Shown in pieces: positions 38,203 through 50,133 of a stretch of DNA of 64,000 bases. Every line of letters begins with the position of its first letter. Within the stretch, counting starts at the first letter, position 1. Under the pieces are notes generated by a model. It did not search any database and was not told the origin of the DNA. It was given only the letters and a program-made list of their open reading frames with translations. Source of the stretch: Trebouxia sp. TZW2008 (taxonomy: Eukaryota > Chlorophyta > Trebouxiophyceae > Trebouxiales > Trebouxiaceae); contig BDIU01000264.1 in the NCBI GenBank assembly GCA_002118135.1, positions 62,001 through 126,000 on the forward strand, written 5' to 3'. A program made the position numbers and the translations under genes.

Positions 38203-41200
38203 ATGCAACTGCTGAGACTTTTTGAGAGAACAGCTGTGAAAACTAGCTTTCGATCTCCTGCTTGCTGGCTGCAGCACTTGAACGGCGCTTTGTTGGGCCA
38301 ATCCCCACAAAACCAGCAATCTTCAGACTGTCAGCCATCAAGGCAATTGCACACGTTCCCCTGGTGTCAGGTCGCGGTGCTGGGCTCCGAGCCTACGGGT
38401 AAAAGCAGTTACATCGATCGCCTCAGAGTTGAGGTCCGAGCAGGAAGCGGAGGGTCAGGCTGCGTGGCGTTCTGGAAGAGCGCTGCCAAAGGTAAGCACA
38501 TGAGCAATGTCGTGCTGATACCAGTTTGCGTTTTCCTTGCCGGCACGCCCAAACTTCGTTGCCTGTAGGCAAGTTCCAACCTCCAGACGGCGGCAACGGT
38601 GGTCATGGAGGCAACGTCGTTGTACAAGCTTCTTCAACGTACGTGTTCTCGTCACTTTGTGATGCTCAGTTTGTATACGGTCTAGGCATTTCAGCCTGCA
38701 CGTCAGGCAAGCAAGCAGTCAGCACGCTGCCGTTGCATGAAGCCTGCAGGTCTGGCTCTTCTATGTTGGCGTCACAAGAAGGTATCTACTCTGGGCACAA
38801 CGCAACAGCGGCTACTGCAATCGTTTTTACAGGGTGAAAAGTCTAGGTGGGTTGAGACAGCTTCAGAAGGCACAGCCTGGTGGGCAGGGCGGCAGTCAGA
38901 AGCGCACTGGGAAGCATGGCACCGACAAGATTATGCAGGTCTGGCTCATACATGCATTGCCTCATTACAGCACATGGCAAATGCGTGCATGAGACTGCAT
39001 GCAGGCTTGCTGTCAGATGTGTCATAGATCAAGGCAGCAGCACCCAAAACACTTGACACTTGACACACATTCTGAACTCTGATTCACTATTGGGTCCTTG
39101 TTGTGTGCTGTTGACTACCGTGTGCAAAGACGCTGCTCTGCCTCAGTAAGCAGCTGAATTCTGTAGATCGTGCAGTGTTGAATGTACTGAATCTTGGCAA
39201 TCAGTTGGATGTACTAAATTTTGGCAATCAGAGCTTCAGTGGTCATTGAGTGACAGTTCATGTCAATGTACCAAAAAGTGAGTGCTTGCGCCCCTCCTTT
39301 GAGCAGCAGCAAGGGGCAAGATACTGCTCTTGTCTTGTCAGGTGCCCCTGGGCACTGTTGTCCACAGAGTCACTCCCAGGACGGAGCCAGAAGCATCTGC
39401 TGAGGGTGATTTTCCCTTTCAGCAACATTGGGTTGGGGCAAGGGACTATAAGTCTTCTGATGAAGAGTCAGAGGAGGAGACAGCATCCATGTCTAGATTG
39501 GAGGTAAACCTCCTTCAGCCACAAGATCACCTTGGCTTGGATTGAAAAGCTCCTCATCCATGTACTCTCTGCACGCCTGGCCAAATTGCTGGTTTGGTTG
39601 ATGGAATAGCACTAACAGTAAGCTTGTAGTCATGACACAGTACAGGCTGTGATGAGTGGTTCTGTGTGCAGCGTGCTGCATGAAAGCAAACACCCTGCCT
39701 TGATTGACAAAGCACGCGGTGCCTCATGCATCATTCACAGCAGATGCAAAGTGTTCACGCATGCATCACACAATAGCAGATGCACAGTGTCTAGGCACGA
39801 CCCAAAGCAGACTGACAGGTGTGTTTCAGTTCTTGGCAGACTTGGTGGAGGACAGTGATCAGGTTGTGGTGGCCAAAGGCGGGCGCGGCGGCAGAGGCAA
39901 TGCCTTCATGAGGCGCCTTGGCCAGAACAGGTATCATGGTCGCTGTCCATTGATGAACCCCAACTTACCCCTCTCAACACATGCTGAGATTTTGTGAGCT
40001 GTCAGTGAACCAGCTGATCCTGGTCCTTGCAGCTCTGCAAATTCTGGGTTGCTGTTGCTCAGCCTTATTGTTCCAGTCACTCACTCTGCATAGTATATCG
40101 ACCCAAGGTTGTGACAGTAACAAGAGTAACTGTTGCATCCTGTACGCTGCAACACCAATTGTAATAATTTGCTGCAGCAATGCATGCTGCAGAAGGATTT
40201 GCATCAGCAAATGTAGTGTCCACAGCGGCACTGCACACCACAGAGCTACATGCTTCAGTGCATAACACTATTTCAGCCTGCATGCTGCAAGGCTGGGTGT
40301 CTTGTAGGCCAGCAGTGGCTGAGAGGGAGGTGGGGTCGCCAGGGGACAGGGCAGTGCTGATACTGGAGATGAAAAGTTTGGCAGATGTAGGGTTGGTGGG
40401 TCTGCCCAACGTGGGCAAAAGCACCCTACTGCGCGCTCTATCCAGGGCAAAGCCTGAGGTCAGCCTTACAGCCAATGCTGATTTGCTGCTTTCTGGATCA
40501 TGGCCTCTGCATAATTGCGCCATGCCCTGTGTACATGACCTGTGCAGCTGCTCTCTCCAAGGCACAGCCTGGGATTAGCCACACAGCCAATGCTGATCTC
40601 AGCTGTCTGCTTTTGGTCTGGGAGCAAGAGGCCAGCAAACGTGCTGAGCGTTATGGACCATTGCATGCAAGCGCCATTTGTCTACAACCACTCATGACTA
40701 GCAGCGACGGTTGATCAAGCAGCTGACAAGTCATGTCAAATCCCATTGCAAGCCTTCAGCGAGGCATCCGATGCTACTCATATGGTCAAATGATGCAGCC
40801 TGAATCTTGCCTGCACATCGCGTACATGGTCAAGCTAAATTTCAGGCGGCAGACTTAGCCTTGACAACGCTGCGGCCCCAGCCAGGCATGCTGCAATACC
40901 CAAACATCAGCTCTCTGACTGTGACAGACACCACAGGCCTGATCTGAGGTGCCTCTCACAACAGTACTATGATATGAGAACAGTATCTGAGAATCCTCAC
41001 TTCTGATTGCTGGTTGCAATTATGGTTTTACAATGTTGCGGCCCCAGCTAGGTATGCAGCATTAGCCAGGCACAAGCTCTCTGACCAAGACAGACATTTC
41101 TGGCTTGATCAGGGGTGCCTCTAACAACGCACCAAAGACCTGTGCACCCTGACTGCAGGTAGCAGAGTATGCTTTCACAACGCTACAGCCTCAGCTAGGC

Positions 41201-42419
41201 ATGCTGCTGTACCCAGACAACAGCTTTCTGGTCGTGACAGCCATAGTTACTGTGTTTGTCTCTGACCGTGTATCTGAAATCTGTTGATCCTGATGGCAGG
41301 TGGCAGACTATGCTTTCACAACGCTACGGCCGCAGCTAGGCATGCTGCACTACCCAGACACCAGCTCTTTGACAGTAGCAGACATTCCTGGCCTGATCAG
41401 GGGTGCCTCCAACAACAGGGGCCTAGGACACAGATTCCTGCGCCATGTGGAACGCTCCCAGGCTCTTGCATACGTGCTGGACCTGTCTAGGGGTGTGGGG
41501 GTGGATGAGGGACCTGGCCCCTTGCAACAGTTTCAGATGCTTCAGGTGACTTGGAGACATGCTGTTTGTATGTCAGAACTGCGTCTGTTGTTCCTGTGGC
41601 AAAAGTCCCAGAGGAAAGTGGTTGATGTGGCTTGCTGTTTGGATGTGGATTGAGTCTTATATATTTGTGACATTGAGACCAGATGACTTCTGCGACATGC
41701 TGTGCATGTAGGGCCGAATGAATTTGGTGTTTTTGTTGCAGTGGGTTTGAGCTATGTGACCAGAGCAACCGCCTTCGCGCTGACTGCAGAGGGCTAAATG
41801 GATCACAACACTTGTGTCCTCTTGTTGCAATCAAGTGTAGAAGGAAGCTGCAGGCCACTGCAGCACACACTGTATGTGATTTCACTTCTCGTACTCACCT
41901 CATTTTCAGCAGTGTGCCGCTGCAGCTGCCGCTCATTTGACACACAGCATACATTTCACTTCACAAACCGATGACAAACATAGCATCCAGCTGTCAGGCC
42001 CTGATGTTCACGTTGAAAATTTTACAGGGCAAAGTCTTGCAGCCGGCCAGATCTGTAGAGAAAATGTTGCTCACTTCATGCTCTGCAATGTACCATCACA
42101 GGTGCAGGTCATTCAATACACAGTGTAACTTTCACATCCGGAACAACTCAAGCATCAACCTTGCAATCAACTTCCTGTCAAACAGCAGCTGTGGTGGTTG
42201 CAGGAGGAGCTTGAGCTGTATGGTGCTGGCCTAACAAGCAAAGCTGCCCTTCTCATAGCAAACAAAGCAGACAAGGTTCCTGACGCAGCTGCTGCCGCTG
42301 AAGCACTTCGGCAGCAGACAGGACTGCCCACAGTGCTAGTGTCAGGCCAGGCGGGCACAGGCATAGAAGAGCTGAAGCTGGTGTTGCGGCAGCTGTCTCC
42401 AACAGATGTGGCCATGTAG
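38203..42419 (+). CDS. obg: Obg-family GTPase, probably mitochondrial
   Basis: GTPase of the Obg/MTG2 family, which in organelles assists assembly of the large ribosomal subunit. Exons: 38203-38491, 38569-38638, 38833-38938, 39342-39503, 39830-39930, 40308-40458, 41300-41545, 42204-42419; all phases close to 446 residues. The N-terminal ~50 residues are rich in Arg, Ser and Leu with few acids ([16 protein letters not shown]), as in mitochondrial targeting peptides. The glycine-rich Obg domain follows ([38 protein letters not shown]). An acidic insert, DEESEEE, is unusual. G domain: G1 GLPNVGKST (~274-282), G3 DIPGLI (~320), G4 NKAD (~395-398), G5 SGQAG (~424). It lacks the C-terminal extension of bacterial Obg. 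ATG at 38203 is the first in frame. A plastid location is the alternative. Confidence 0.92.
40535..40620 (+). repeat. Donor-side copy of the Obg G1-exon end
   Basis: A decayed copy of the P-loop exon's end and the following intron start (about 40430-40485). It would read AALSKAQPG where the exon reads ALSRAKPE, and the shared intron word is acagccaatgctgat. Confidence 0.8.
40845..41410 (+). repeat. Four-unit acceptor array, Obg exon 7
   Basis: Three decayed copies at about 40850-40955, 41018-41115 and 41153-41245 precede the true exon 7 (from 41300). Each covers the acceptor and ~100 bases encoding the switch region (TTLRPQ to DIPGLI). Copy 1 reads through to a stop exactly after GLI, copy 2 has an early stop, and copy 3 stays open but diverges. 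Confidence 0.9.
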
Positions 42420-42575
42420 ACCCTGTGACTGCTGATCCAGTTGCTGCTGCCAACGAAATTCAGCAGCAGACAGAACGTCCGACAGAACGTCCGCAGTGTC
42501 AGCACACGCGCTGCTAGCGAACCTCTTGAATTGAGCAGCAGACAGGACTGCCCACAATACTGGTCTCAGCTTAAT
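42305..42575 (+). repeat. Copies of the Obg 3' coding end in the 3' flank
   Basis: The stretch encoding [14 protein letters not shown] (about 42306-42347) recurs at about 42461-42505 and 42530-42572, beyond the stop codon. Here the duplication is not at a splice site, so tandem duplication also happens in 3' non-coding sequence. Confidence 0.75.
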
Positions 42576-43383
42576 TATCACTTTGCAATTGGTCAAGACT
42601 GTGCATTCAAATTTCCGAGGTATGCTGGCAAGCATGTTCTTGTTGTTCAGGCGATGCTAACGCAGTCTGATGCTGCTTTAAAGATAGATTTCATCGTGCT
42701 AGTACCTACAGGTCATCGATTGCTGGTCCCCTGAAAGCAGACTGCATTGTGGTGCCATGCCTATTGACATTAGTCATGCAAAATAGGCTTAGCAAGCCAA
42801 ACGTTACGTAATTCACGTGGCCCGTTTACGATCGAAAAGTAGTCATGGTTGTATGACAGGAGCAATCACGGTGCTGCCGATGCGCGATCGGGGCCCAGAG
42901 CAATAGACTTGCTGCACAGCTTTGACACTGCAAGCGGCATGTGTTGTTGAATCTACGGCACGCGTCTGCCGTCACAGTCAACACTTGAAGCCTGTAACAG
43001 CGAAGCTTGGCTGCTTGTCAGCGAAAAAGAAGATATAAACCTTTTATCGTCGTGGCTTACGGTTCAAAGAAGCAGCCCTGTGACCAGTCGTGACTAGCAA
43101 GCTGCCAGTCCGGTGTAAGAACCGTCAAGTGTTAGCAAACACACTTGCTTGTCCACCACTAACCACCACTAACCGCAGCGTATTTATATAACTTGTCGAC
43201 CTGCTCGAGTTCCCGAACTGCTGCCGAAGGGTCGAACCGCCAATCGATTGTACTTTGAGCGCAAGGGTTGAGCGCGGACGAAATCCGTTGTGATCAACCC
43301 ACAGTCGACCTCCGTTTCGTGAGTCAGTTGGCCCAATCCGCGAGTGAAGCGCCTGAAATCCAGTGTAGCTTGCGCTCGTACCA
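42576..43383. promoter_or_regulatory. Intergenic upstream of the DUF3533 gene
   Basis: The segment from about 42780, and especially 43180-43383, is dense in CpG, matching other gene starts in the window. A short direct repeat of ccactaac occurs near 43157-43175. No clear TATA box was assigned. Confidence 0.5.
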
Positions 43384-46364
43384 ATGAGTTCGAGTGCCAG
43401 CAACTTTCACGTCGACAGCGAGGCACAGAATGGTACCAATCATGACGGGAAAGGGTCACGAGCACGAGAACCCCGGACCTCAGCAGCAGCAGTCTTTTGG
43501 CACAATTGGAAAGTATGGCCAATGATTTTGGTGGCTGTAATCCTCATCTGGATCTTCAGCTGGCTGTACTTTGGGGTAGCATGGGGCCTTGAGGTACCCA
43601 TATCTTTCTGTTCTCAACACTTTTCCCTGCAAGACTTTCCCCCACTGGCCGTGTTGTAATGCTTGCTGCAAACAAGCGGCAAGCTTGTACTGCATCTGAA
43701 TCTAATGACTCAAGTTATGCAAAGCGTGCATGATTTGACAGCTGCACATGCAGCTGCTCTGGCAAGCAATCTTGTCATGCAACAGCAGCAGCTTGAGTAC
43801 TTTAAGTTTGCCTTGAGAGCTCAAAGTGGCACCCTTGCCTTCAAGACACAAACAGCTTTCAGACAACTTCAGCAAACTTCAGCAAGAGCTGCTGTTTTAG
43901 CAAAGTAGCGTACACATTGGAGGTCTGAACGCACTGTGACACTGGATATAGCAAGGGTTGATGTCAAGCCTGTGCCTTTGCAGGAACGCACTGGCAGCCT
44001 GCATGTCACATTGCTCATCTGCGACAGAGGCTATCCCTCGGCACCCTTGCTTCAACTTCAAGCAGCAGGCCTTTTCTACAATTAGCAAGATGTGCCGTCA
44101 GTAGCAAACAAGGCTGTGTATTTGCAGGAACGCACTGGCAATCTACATGTACCACTGCTGAACTGCAACAGAGGCTCAGCGGCCTTGCCGCAAGTTCAAG
44201 CAGCAGGCCTATCCTACAGTGAGCAAGATTTGCTGTCAGTAGCAAACAAGGCTGTGTATTTGCAGGAACGCACTGGCAATCTACATGTAGCACTGCTGAA
44301 CTGTGACAGAGGCTATTCATCAGCGGCCTTGCCACAAGTTCAAGCAGCTGACCTATCCTACACTGAGCAAGATGTGCTGTCAGCAGCCAACAAAATTGTG
44401 CATATGCAGGAACGCACAGGCAATCTACATGTAGCACTGCTGAACTGTGACAGAGGCTATTCATCATCGGCTTTGCCTGAAATTCAAGCAGCAGGCCTAC
44501 CAAGCGTCCCTCTCGGCACCAGTCTCCTCTCCCAAAGCATCTGGAACACATCCAGCACAGCTTCTCACGCCTTGCGCTGGCACAACCTCACTTGTGTCGA
44601 TGGTCAGATCCAAGACTCTGCACAAGGGCTTGGCTTGACTTCGCCTTACGGTTGTGACGCATCCTTTGAGGCCGCTTGTAGTGCTGATCTGATGCGCCAT
44701 ATCCTGCATGATGACAACTACTGGGCAGCGCTGTATGTCCCCGGCAACTTCAGCTCTAACTTTGTGACTGCCTTTGGCAGCAGCGGCGGTGCTGCCCCTG
44801 TCTACTCACAAATGACCCTGGACTACATTTACACTCAGGTAAATCTCACGATAGTACTTAAGCATTCTAGCACATGAGCCAGGTGTCACAGTCAAGTACG
44901 GAAAGCGTAAGTCTAGCCACACACACACACATTGCTTGGCCGTGCCGCCAATGCATAGTAATAGTGATCACAAACACACATGTGCTAGGTGTGTGTGGCC
45001 CAAGTCTTGTATTGCCAGGCAGGCTTGTTCTGAGAAACGTTTCAGGGACGTCTGATATTGAACTTTTGAAAGTCAGACGGAACGCTGTCACTCCAGATCT
45101 TCCTAGGCCCCAACCGGCGGTACCGTGGTTGGCCAATGGTACCATTGCATGACAGGCACAGATCTTTGATGACATTCACAGCCTGTTCTTCCACCTGTTC
45201 AAGGCTGTGTACGCAGCAACAAACAGTTGAATTGCAGAATTTGGTGGTTGTCAGCAGTGCTGCATGTGCGTCGTATGTCTCCTTGGTCAAGCATGACCTG
45301 TCAGTATGTCAGCAGCTTAGCCTGCTTTTGTGGTTGCAATGTCCTCGAAAGCAATGCCAAAGCCCCTGAAATGTTTGAAGCTGTGCACGACTCATTTCAA
45401 TTCAATCAAAATCGTGTGCTAGACAGGCTGGGCAGACCCAGCCAGGTATGTGCTGGAGCAATCAACTGTCTCCAACCAGTCTGGTCGTGTGCTATCCTAA
45501 ACCACAACAATACTTGATGCTTGTAGGCATGTCAGTAACATGTCGGAACCTTTCACTGAAATGGCACTCTGATCATGTTTCTGCAGGGCCGAGGCTTGAG
45601 CGTAGTTGTCACCATCACTGCAGTCATGAATCTGCTGGGCACACAGCTACTCAGGACCTGGGCATACTGTGCGTGCAACATACAAGAACTTTGCTACTAA
45701 TACATATTGATAGTATGTCAATAGATACTTTGCAGTCTATATTAACATGCCTGATATGCTTCTGCAGGGCCGAGGACTCAGTGTGGTCGCCACCATCACA
45801 GCTGTTATGAACCTCTTGTCCACTCAGCTATCTCAAAACCTTGGCTACAAAGTCGCAGCGTCCAACACGCAATCCACTGTCGCCCCCAACTTCTACATTC
45901 AGCCTATCCGGCTGCTCAGCTTCAACTTAGCGCCTGTGAACACATCTGGGCAGAATCTGTCCACATATCTGCTGTGTGTGCTGCTTTGGCTGGGTGCAAC
46001 ATTCATTGTGGCATCTATGTTTCCTTTTGGGACACGTACAGAGGAAGCGGTGGTTGCCAACATTCTGGAGAAAGGCGTATCTGCCCACAAAAGAAAGCAG
46101 GTATAGTCTGCTCTGCATATTCTGATCTAGGCATTTATGTTTGTTCTGTTCTGTTGCAATGCTGTCACATGTCTGTCTGCATCTTTGCTTGACACTTTGT
46201 GATTTCTCGGTGCAGAGGCTGAATGTTGCTGAACTGGGCAGAGATTTCATAATTGCATGCTTTTATAATGATACTGCAATCTGTTTGGTCCAGAACTCAA
46301 CAGTTCAGCAGCAATGTAGAGTGACACCACTGTGGGGAACAACAACAAACAAACAAACAAACAA

Positions 46365-46400
<36 letters not shown>

Positions 46401-46451
46401 ACAAACAAACAAACAAACAAACAAACAAACAAACAAACAAACAAACAATCA

Positions 46452-46521
<70 letters not shown>

Positions 46522-48716
46522 AAATGAATAAATAAATATACATTTACTGTCATTGGGACCCAGCAGGGGGTCATACAGACAATGTCAGTCAATACTAATC
46601 TAATGCATGTGACAGCCAAGCTTGCTGTGCCCATGCCCTAAAACAATACAACACTGCATTTGTGCTACAGTGCGTCAGTGCATGTGGGCTACGCCTTGAT
46701 GTATTGAAAGCACTCAACTGCAGAAGCCAGCTTAGCACCAAGGTGTTGGTCCTCTGCCCCGATCTTCACAGTGTTGCCCTGCAGAAATTGAAAATGGTGC
46801 TGTTATAGCGTGTACCATAGCATACCTCTTTTGCCTCATTTCACATCCCTTTATCAACAGTTTGGCCCTGCAGGGAGTCTACCTGGTACTGCTGAAGGGC
46901 GCAGTGGCATACCTCTTCACCCTGCTGCTGAGCACCCTTCTGATTGTGACGATTGTGGTTGAGGGCGCAGCGGCTCAAAATCCTGGAGCACAAGCCCAAT
47001 TCAATGGGCACAATGTTGGCTATGCCATTGCTTTTGCCTGGTAGGCGACACGGACTAGCATCGTGCTTCAGCTGTACAGTCATCTCTTGCTCTAACGACT
47101 GCATTGATTACCAAGAAGAATGTCCTTGCATCGAATTGTCCTTATTCAGAAGTACCACAATAGTCAGAATGCAGTGCTTGGTTCCCAGTTGCATTGTCCT
47201 TACATTGAGAATGTCTCATATTGAGTGTCCTCATACTGCAAGATTACTGTATCATCTTTCATAGGCCACTGTCAATATGGCTTATTCATAGTATTGCCTT
47301 TGTGGCATCCTTTGCTGACTGTTGACAGCTGACAGCGGGCCGATGACACATGATGCATTGCAGCTGGCTCAGCTGAGCAAAAGAATGTCATTGCATCTTG
47401 CAAGCAAATGAGTCCACGGACAGCTTTTCAAAGTACCTACACCTGACTGTCACAGCTGTGAGGTTTCGTGACTTCTGGGTCTTTGTGAGGCTGTGCTTGT
47501 CCCTGTGAGCTGCTCAGCCAGTGGTGCTATGCACAGATACATGCCTAATGAGCTGCAGATCCGTGGTTTTGCTGTAGACTGTGAGGGTGTCTGTGAGACT
47601 TGCAGCAACATCGGCTTTTGTGCTGTGTTTGCGCATCTGCGCTTCTCCTTCATTACGTTTGCTGCCAGTCTGGTTGGCCCTGCAGTCTTCAGCACCCTCA
47701 GCGCTTTCATTCTCGTTATTCAGTTGCTGATTCTGCACTTTTGCAATGCATTGCAGGTATCTGAGCTTCTCTTTCATTGCGTTTGATGCCATCCTAATCA
47801 ATCTGGTTGGCCCCACAGTCTTCAGTACCCTCAGTGCTTTCATCCTCATCATTCAGCTGACCAGCTCAGGCGGCATTATTGCCCATGAGCTGCAACAGCC
47901 CTGGTACCGCATCGGGGTAGCCCTGCCCTTCTACTACGGCACGAAAGGATTCAGAACCATCTTCTATGGGGCAGGACAGGTATGCACACTTGGGCAGCAC
48001 ATGCAAGGACCCAACTTTTGAAATGAATGTCAAGCTGGCATAGTGCTGTGCATATGTGTGCGGCTTGCAGCTGCATGCTATTGACTGCATGTTGCCTGGC
48101 ATGTTTGATGCCTAAAATGTTTGGTGCACGTCCATTTGCAGTCGTGTCATGTGTGATTTTGCGACTTCCACCCCCAATTTAGAATTTACTCTTCACAGCA
48201 AAAGGCACCTTCAGTCACACAAGCATGCATGCAGCCAAAGCTTCCTGGATTCACTCACAGAATAGTTGGTGCTGCTGCTTACGTGTGACTCATAAGCTTG
48301 AGCCACTCAATGCTGTAAAACCTCTCAACGGCTTTCAAGTGGTGAGGCTCACTTTCCAATTCAGAGCCTGACCTGTCTATATTTGGGTGCAGGGCAGGTT
48401 GTGGCTCAGCTGGCTTGTGCTAACTGGCTGGAATGTGGGCTGCCTGCCTCTGCTCATCAGGATGCTGCTGCTGGTTTGCTTCTTACAATGCTGACATGTT
48501 AGCATGTGGGTGCAGGGCAGAATGTGGCTTAACTGGCTGGTGCTGACTGGCTGGAATGTGGGCTGCCTGCCTCTGGCTCTCTTGATCAGCGCAACCCATG
48601 CGCGGCGGCGAGTCATGGCTGCTGTGAAGCTTGGACAGGACAGCAGCAAGCAGAAGGACACCGTGGATGAGGACAGCCTGGCAGCCATGGGCAATGTGGC
48701 GCTTATGGGTGCTTAG
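43384..48716 (+). CDS. DUF3533 / SNG1-like multi-span membrane protein
   Basis: Topology and motifs match the DUF3533 (SNG1, YhgE-related) family, distantly like ABC-2 permeases. Fungal SNG1 gives drug resistance, but the substrate here is unknown. Clear exons: 43384-43593, 44410-44838, 45768-46100, 46874-47040, 47757-47979, 48516-48716. An N-terminal span (WPMILVAVILIWIFSWLYFG) is followed by a large extracytoplasmic domain that starts HVALLNCDRG. Four or five C-terminal spans come next, with the family-like end PFYYGTKGFRTIFYG and a WLVLTGWNVG span. Between 44839 and 45767 at least one exon is probably missing from my model. Candidates are a piece ending LDRLGRPSQ at 45447 and one near 45160-45200. 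The start ATG follows a CpG-rich region. Four of its junctions carry tandem copies. Confidence 0.75.
43975..44480 (+). repeat. Four-unit, mostly open acceptor array, DUF3533 exon 2
   Basis: Units begin with the acceptor caggaacgcac at 43981, 44125, 44263 and 44407, so the periods are 144, 138 and 144 bases, all multiples of three. The last unit is the true exon start. Units 2 to 4 form one continuous open frame. Unit 1 has an in-frame stop just before unit 2. Each encodes a variant of RTGNLHVALLNCDRG. Confidence 0.9.
45575..45860 (+). repeat. Acceptor-side copy of the DUF3533 GRGL exon
   Basis: The exon start at 45768 with its acceptor is preceded by a copy at about 45580-45668. Both encode GRGLSVV-T-ITAVMNLL, and the acceptor ctgcag is kept in both. 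Confidence 0.85.
46346..46545 (+). repeat. Compound tetranucleotide microsatellite
   Basis: About 190 bases of four-base units that change in blocks: caaa, then caag, then caaa, then caat, ending in aaat. It lies in an intron of the DUF3533 gene. The four-base period holds through all blocks. Confidence 0.95.
47635..47875 (+). repeat. Acceptor-side copy of a DUF3533 transmembrane exon
   Basis: Bases about 47640-47735 copy the exon start at 47757-47862. Both encode VFSTLSAFIL plus the preceding hydrophobic stretch. The upstream copy has lost a few codons and its acceptor. Confidence 0.85.
48385..48590 (+). repeat. Acceptor-side copy of the last DUF3533 exon
   Basis: A copy at about 48389-48460 precedes the true exon from 48516. 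Both keep the gggtgcagggcag acceptor and the WNVGCLPL coding segment. Confidence 0.9.
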
Positions 48717-50133
48717 AATACCCTTTAATACCCTTTTGGATAGACCTTGCCAAATTTTACATCTTGCTGTTCAGAGCAGTTTCAGAAATTTCTGCTTCCG
48801 GGTCAGATTACCTTTGATTACGCTTGATGGGAACCATGGCATGGTTGTACTGCATCAAAGTCATGGGCTGAAGAAGTTTGTGCTTGCTACTGGCATAGCA
48901 CAGCTGATCTCAAGCAGTCATGTCTTTGCTGCAATGCATAGCTGTTGCAAGGACAGTGGGCAAGCTCGATCTGGGCGGATATCATGCAGGCACGCTTTCA
49001 TACAAATTTATGGCATTTTGGTGCATAGTCACTATGTGGACTGAGTAGGCAGGGACTGTAGCAGCTTCTGTGATCAATGTATGCCTTGCAAGTCTGTGTA
49101 GTGCACCATGCAGAGCCAGGCTTGCAGTATTTAGGACTTAGCCAGTGCTAATTCTTGCCAGAACTGTCTAGAAAAACCACCTGATCCACAGGTTGTGAAA
49201 TGAGCACTCTTGCATCATTGTTTTGAGGTCAGGCCTAGCACCAGATCATGATCTGTTTGGAATGAATCTGCTTCAGGCAGACAGAAAACATTCAATTGAA
49301 GTCATTTTCTTTTTTGTCAGTGCAGACACTGCGTTTTGATCAGCCCAGCAACCTTTGAGCTGTGATGCAGTGTAGGTCAGAATCAGCTTGCTATATGGCT
49401 AATGACATTTCGTTGCCAACAGATGCCAATCGATATGACTGTTCTTTTGGTCTCATGATGCTGTAATAAGCTTATCAAGATTGCACTTTGCTTTGGCAAC
49501 AGTTGGAAGCAATGCTCACTTCTTCAATGCGTCAGGGCCGATGCTCTGAACTGTGTAGCTGAAGCGCATCATGGAGGGTTATGCATGCGACCTTAGCACG
49601 ATGTCGTGCGTATTGTTAACAATACGCACGTCACCTCAAGAGAAGACATGCATCACATGATGCCTTCTTGAATCCAGCAAAAGGTTCACAAATCTTTACA
49701 ACCCTGATGCGCCATCTGGTAAACGCATCGGCAGAAAGTCTCGAGGTCAATGAAACTGATGAAATGTCGCAGAAGTGCCAAAATTCCATGCCCATGAGCA
49801 ACCCTGCTAAAGGTATGCACGTCAAAACAAAGAGGAGAGTTCTCAGCGGAAGCAACACTAGACAAATATGTTTAGGAAACCCCATGCCGGACTGGTTCCT
49901 GCATGACGACCTGCATTGCACCGCATCACTGCATATAGTTTGTTTGAAAGACCCATCACTGCATTATTTGCTTAGGCCTAACCTCGCCTGCCAAGACTTG
50001 AGCAAACATGAAAACCCAAGTTGCGCCAGTCACATCAAGCTCCTGCCTGCAGTTGGACTGCACTCAGGGTGACAGTGTCAAATCACAGCAACCCCTTTGC
50101 GCCCTAAATTGGACCCCAGCCTCAGAATGGGGC
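48717..50133. other. Convergent intergenic region DUF3533 / GAPN
   Basis: About 1.4 kb between two gene 3' ends. It contains a 26-base perfect palindrome (listed separately) and otherwise nothing I can support. The ORFs here show no family features. Confidence 0.55.
49605..49630. repeat. Perfect 26-base palindrome
   Basis: Two 13-base arms meet at the centre gttaac with no loop, left arm cgtgcgtattgtt. It lies between two convergent genes and could be a binding site for a dimeric protein or a cruciform. It is too short and U-poor to call a terminator. Confidence 0.85.

Noticed and set aside
43663..43908. Gln/Ala/Leu-rich 81-codon plus-strand ORF
   Set aside because: It lies in intron 1 of the DUF3533 gene. 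Exon 1 joins exon 2 in phase without it, and no good acceptor-donor pair encloses it.
44015..44551. 178-codon minus-strand ORF with internal repeats
   Set aside because: It is the antisense of the open DUF3533 exon array; the repeats come from that array.
46141..46527. ORF of 128 codons with Lys/Gln/Thr/Asn repeats
   Set aside because: It is simply translation of the tetranucleotide microsatellite and flanking intron.
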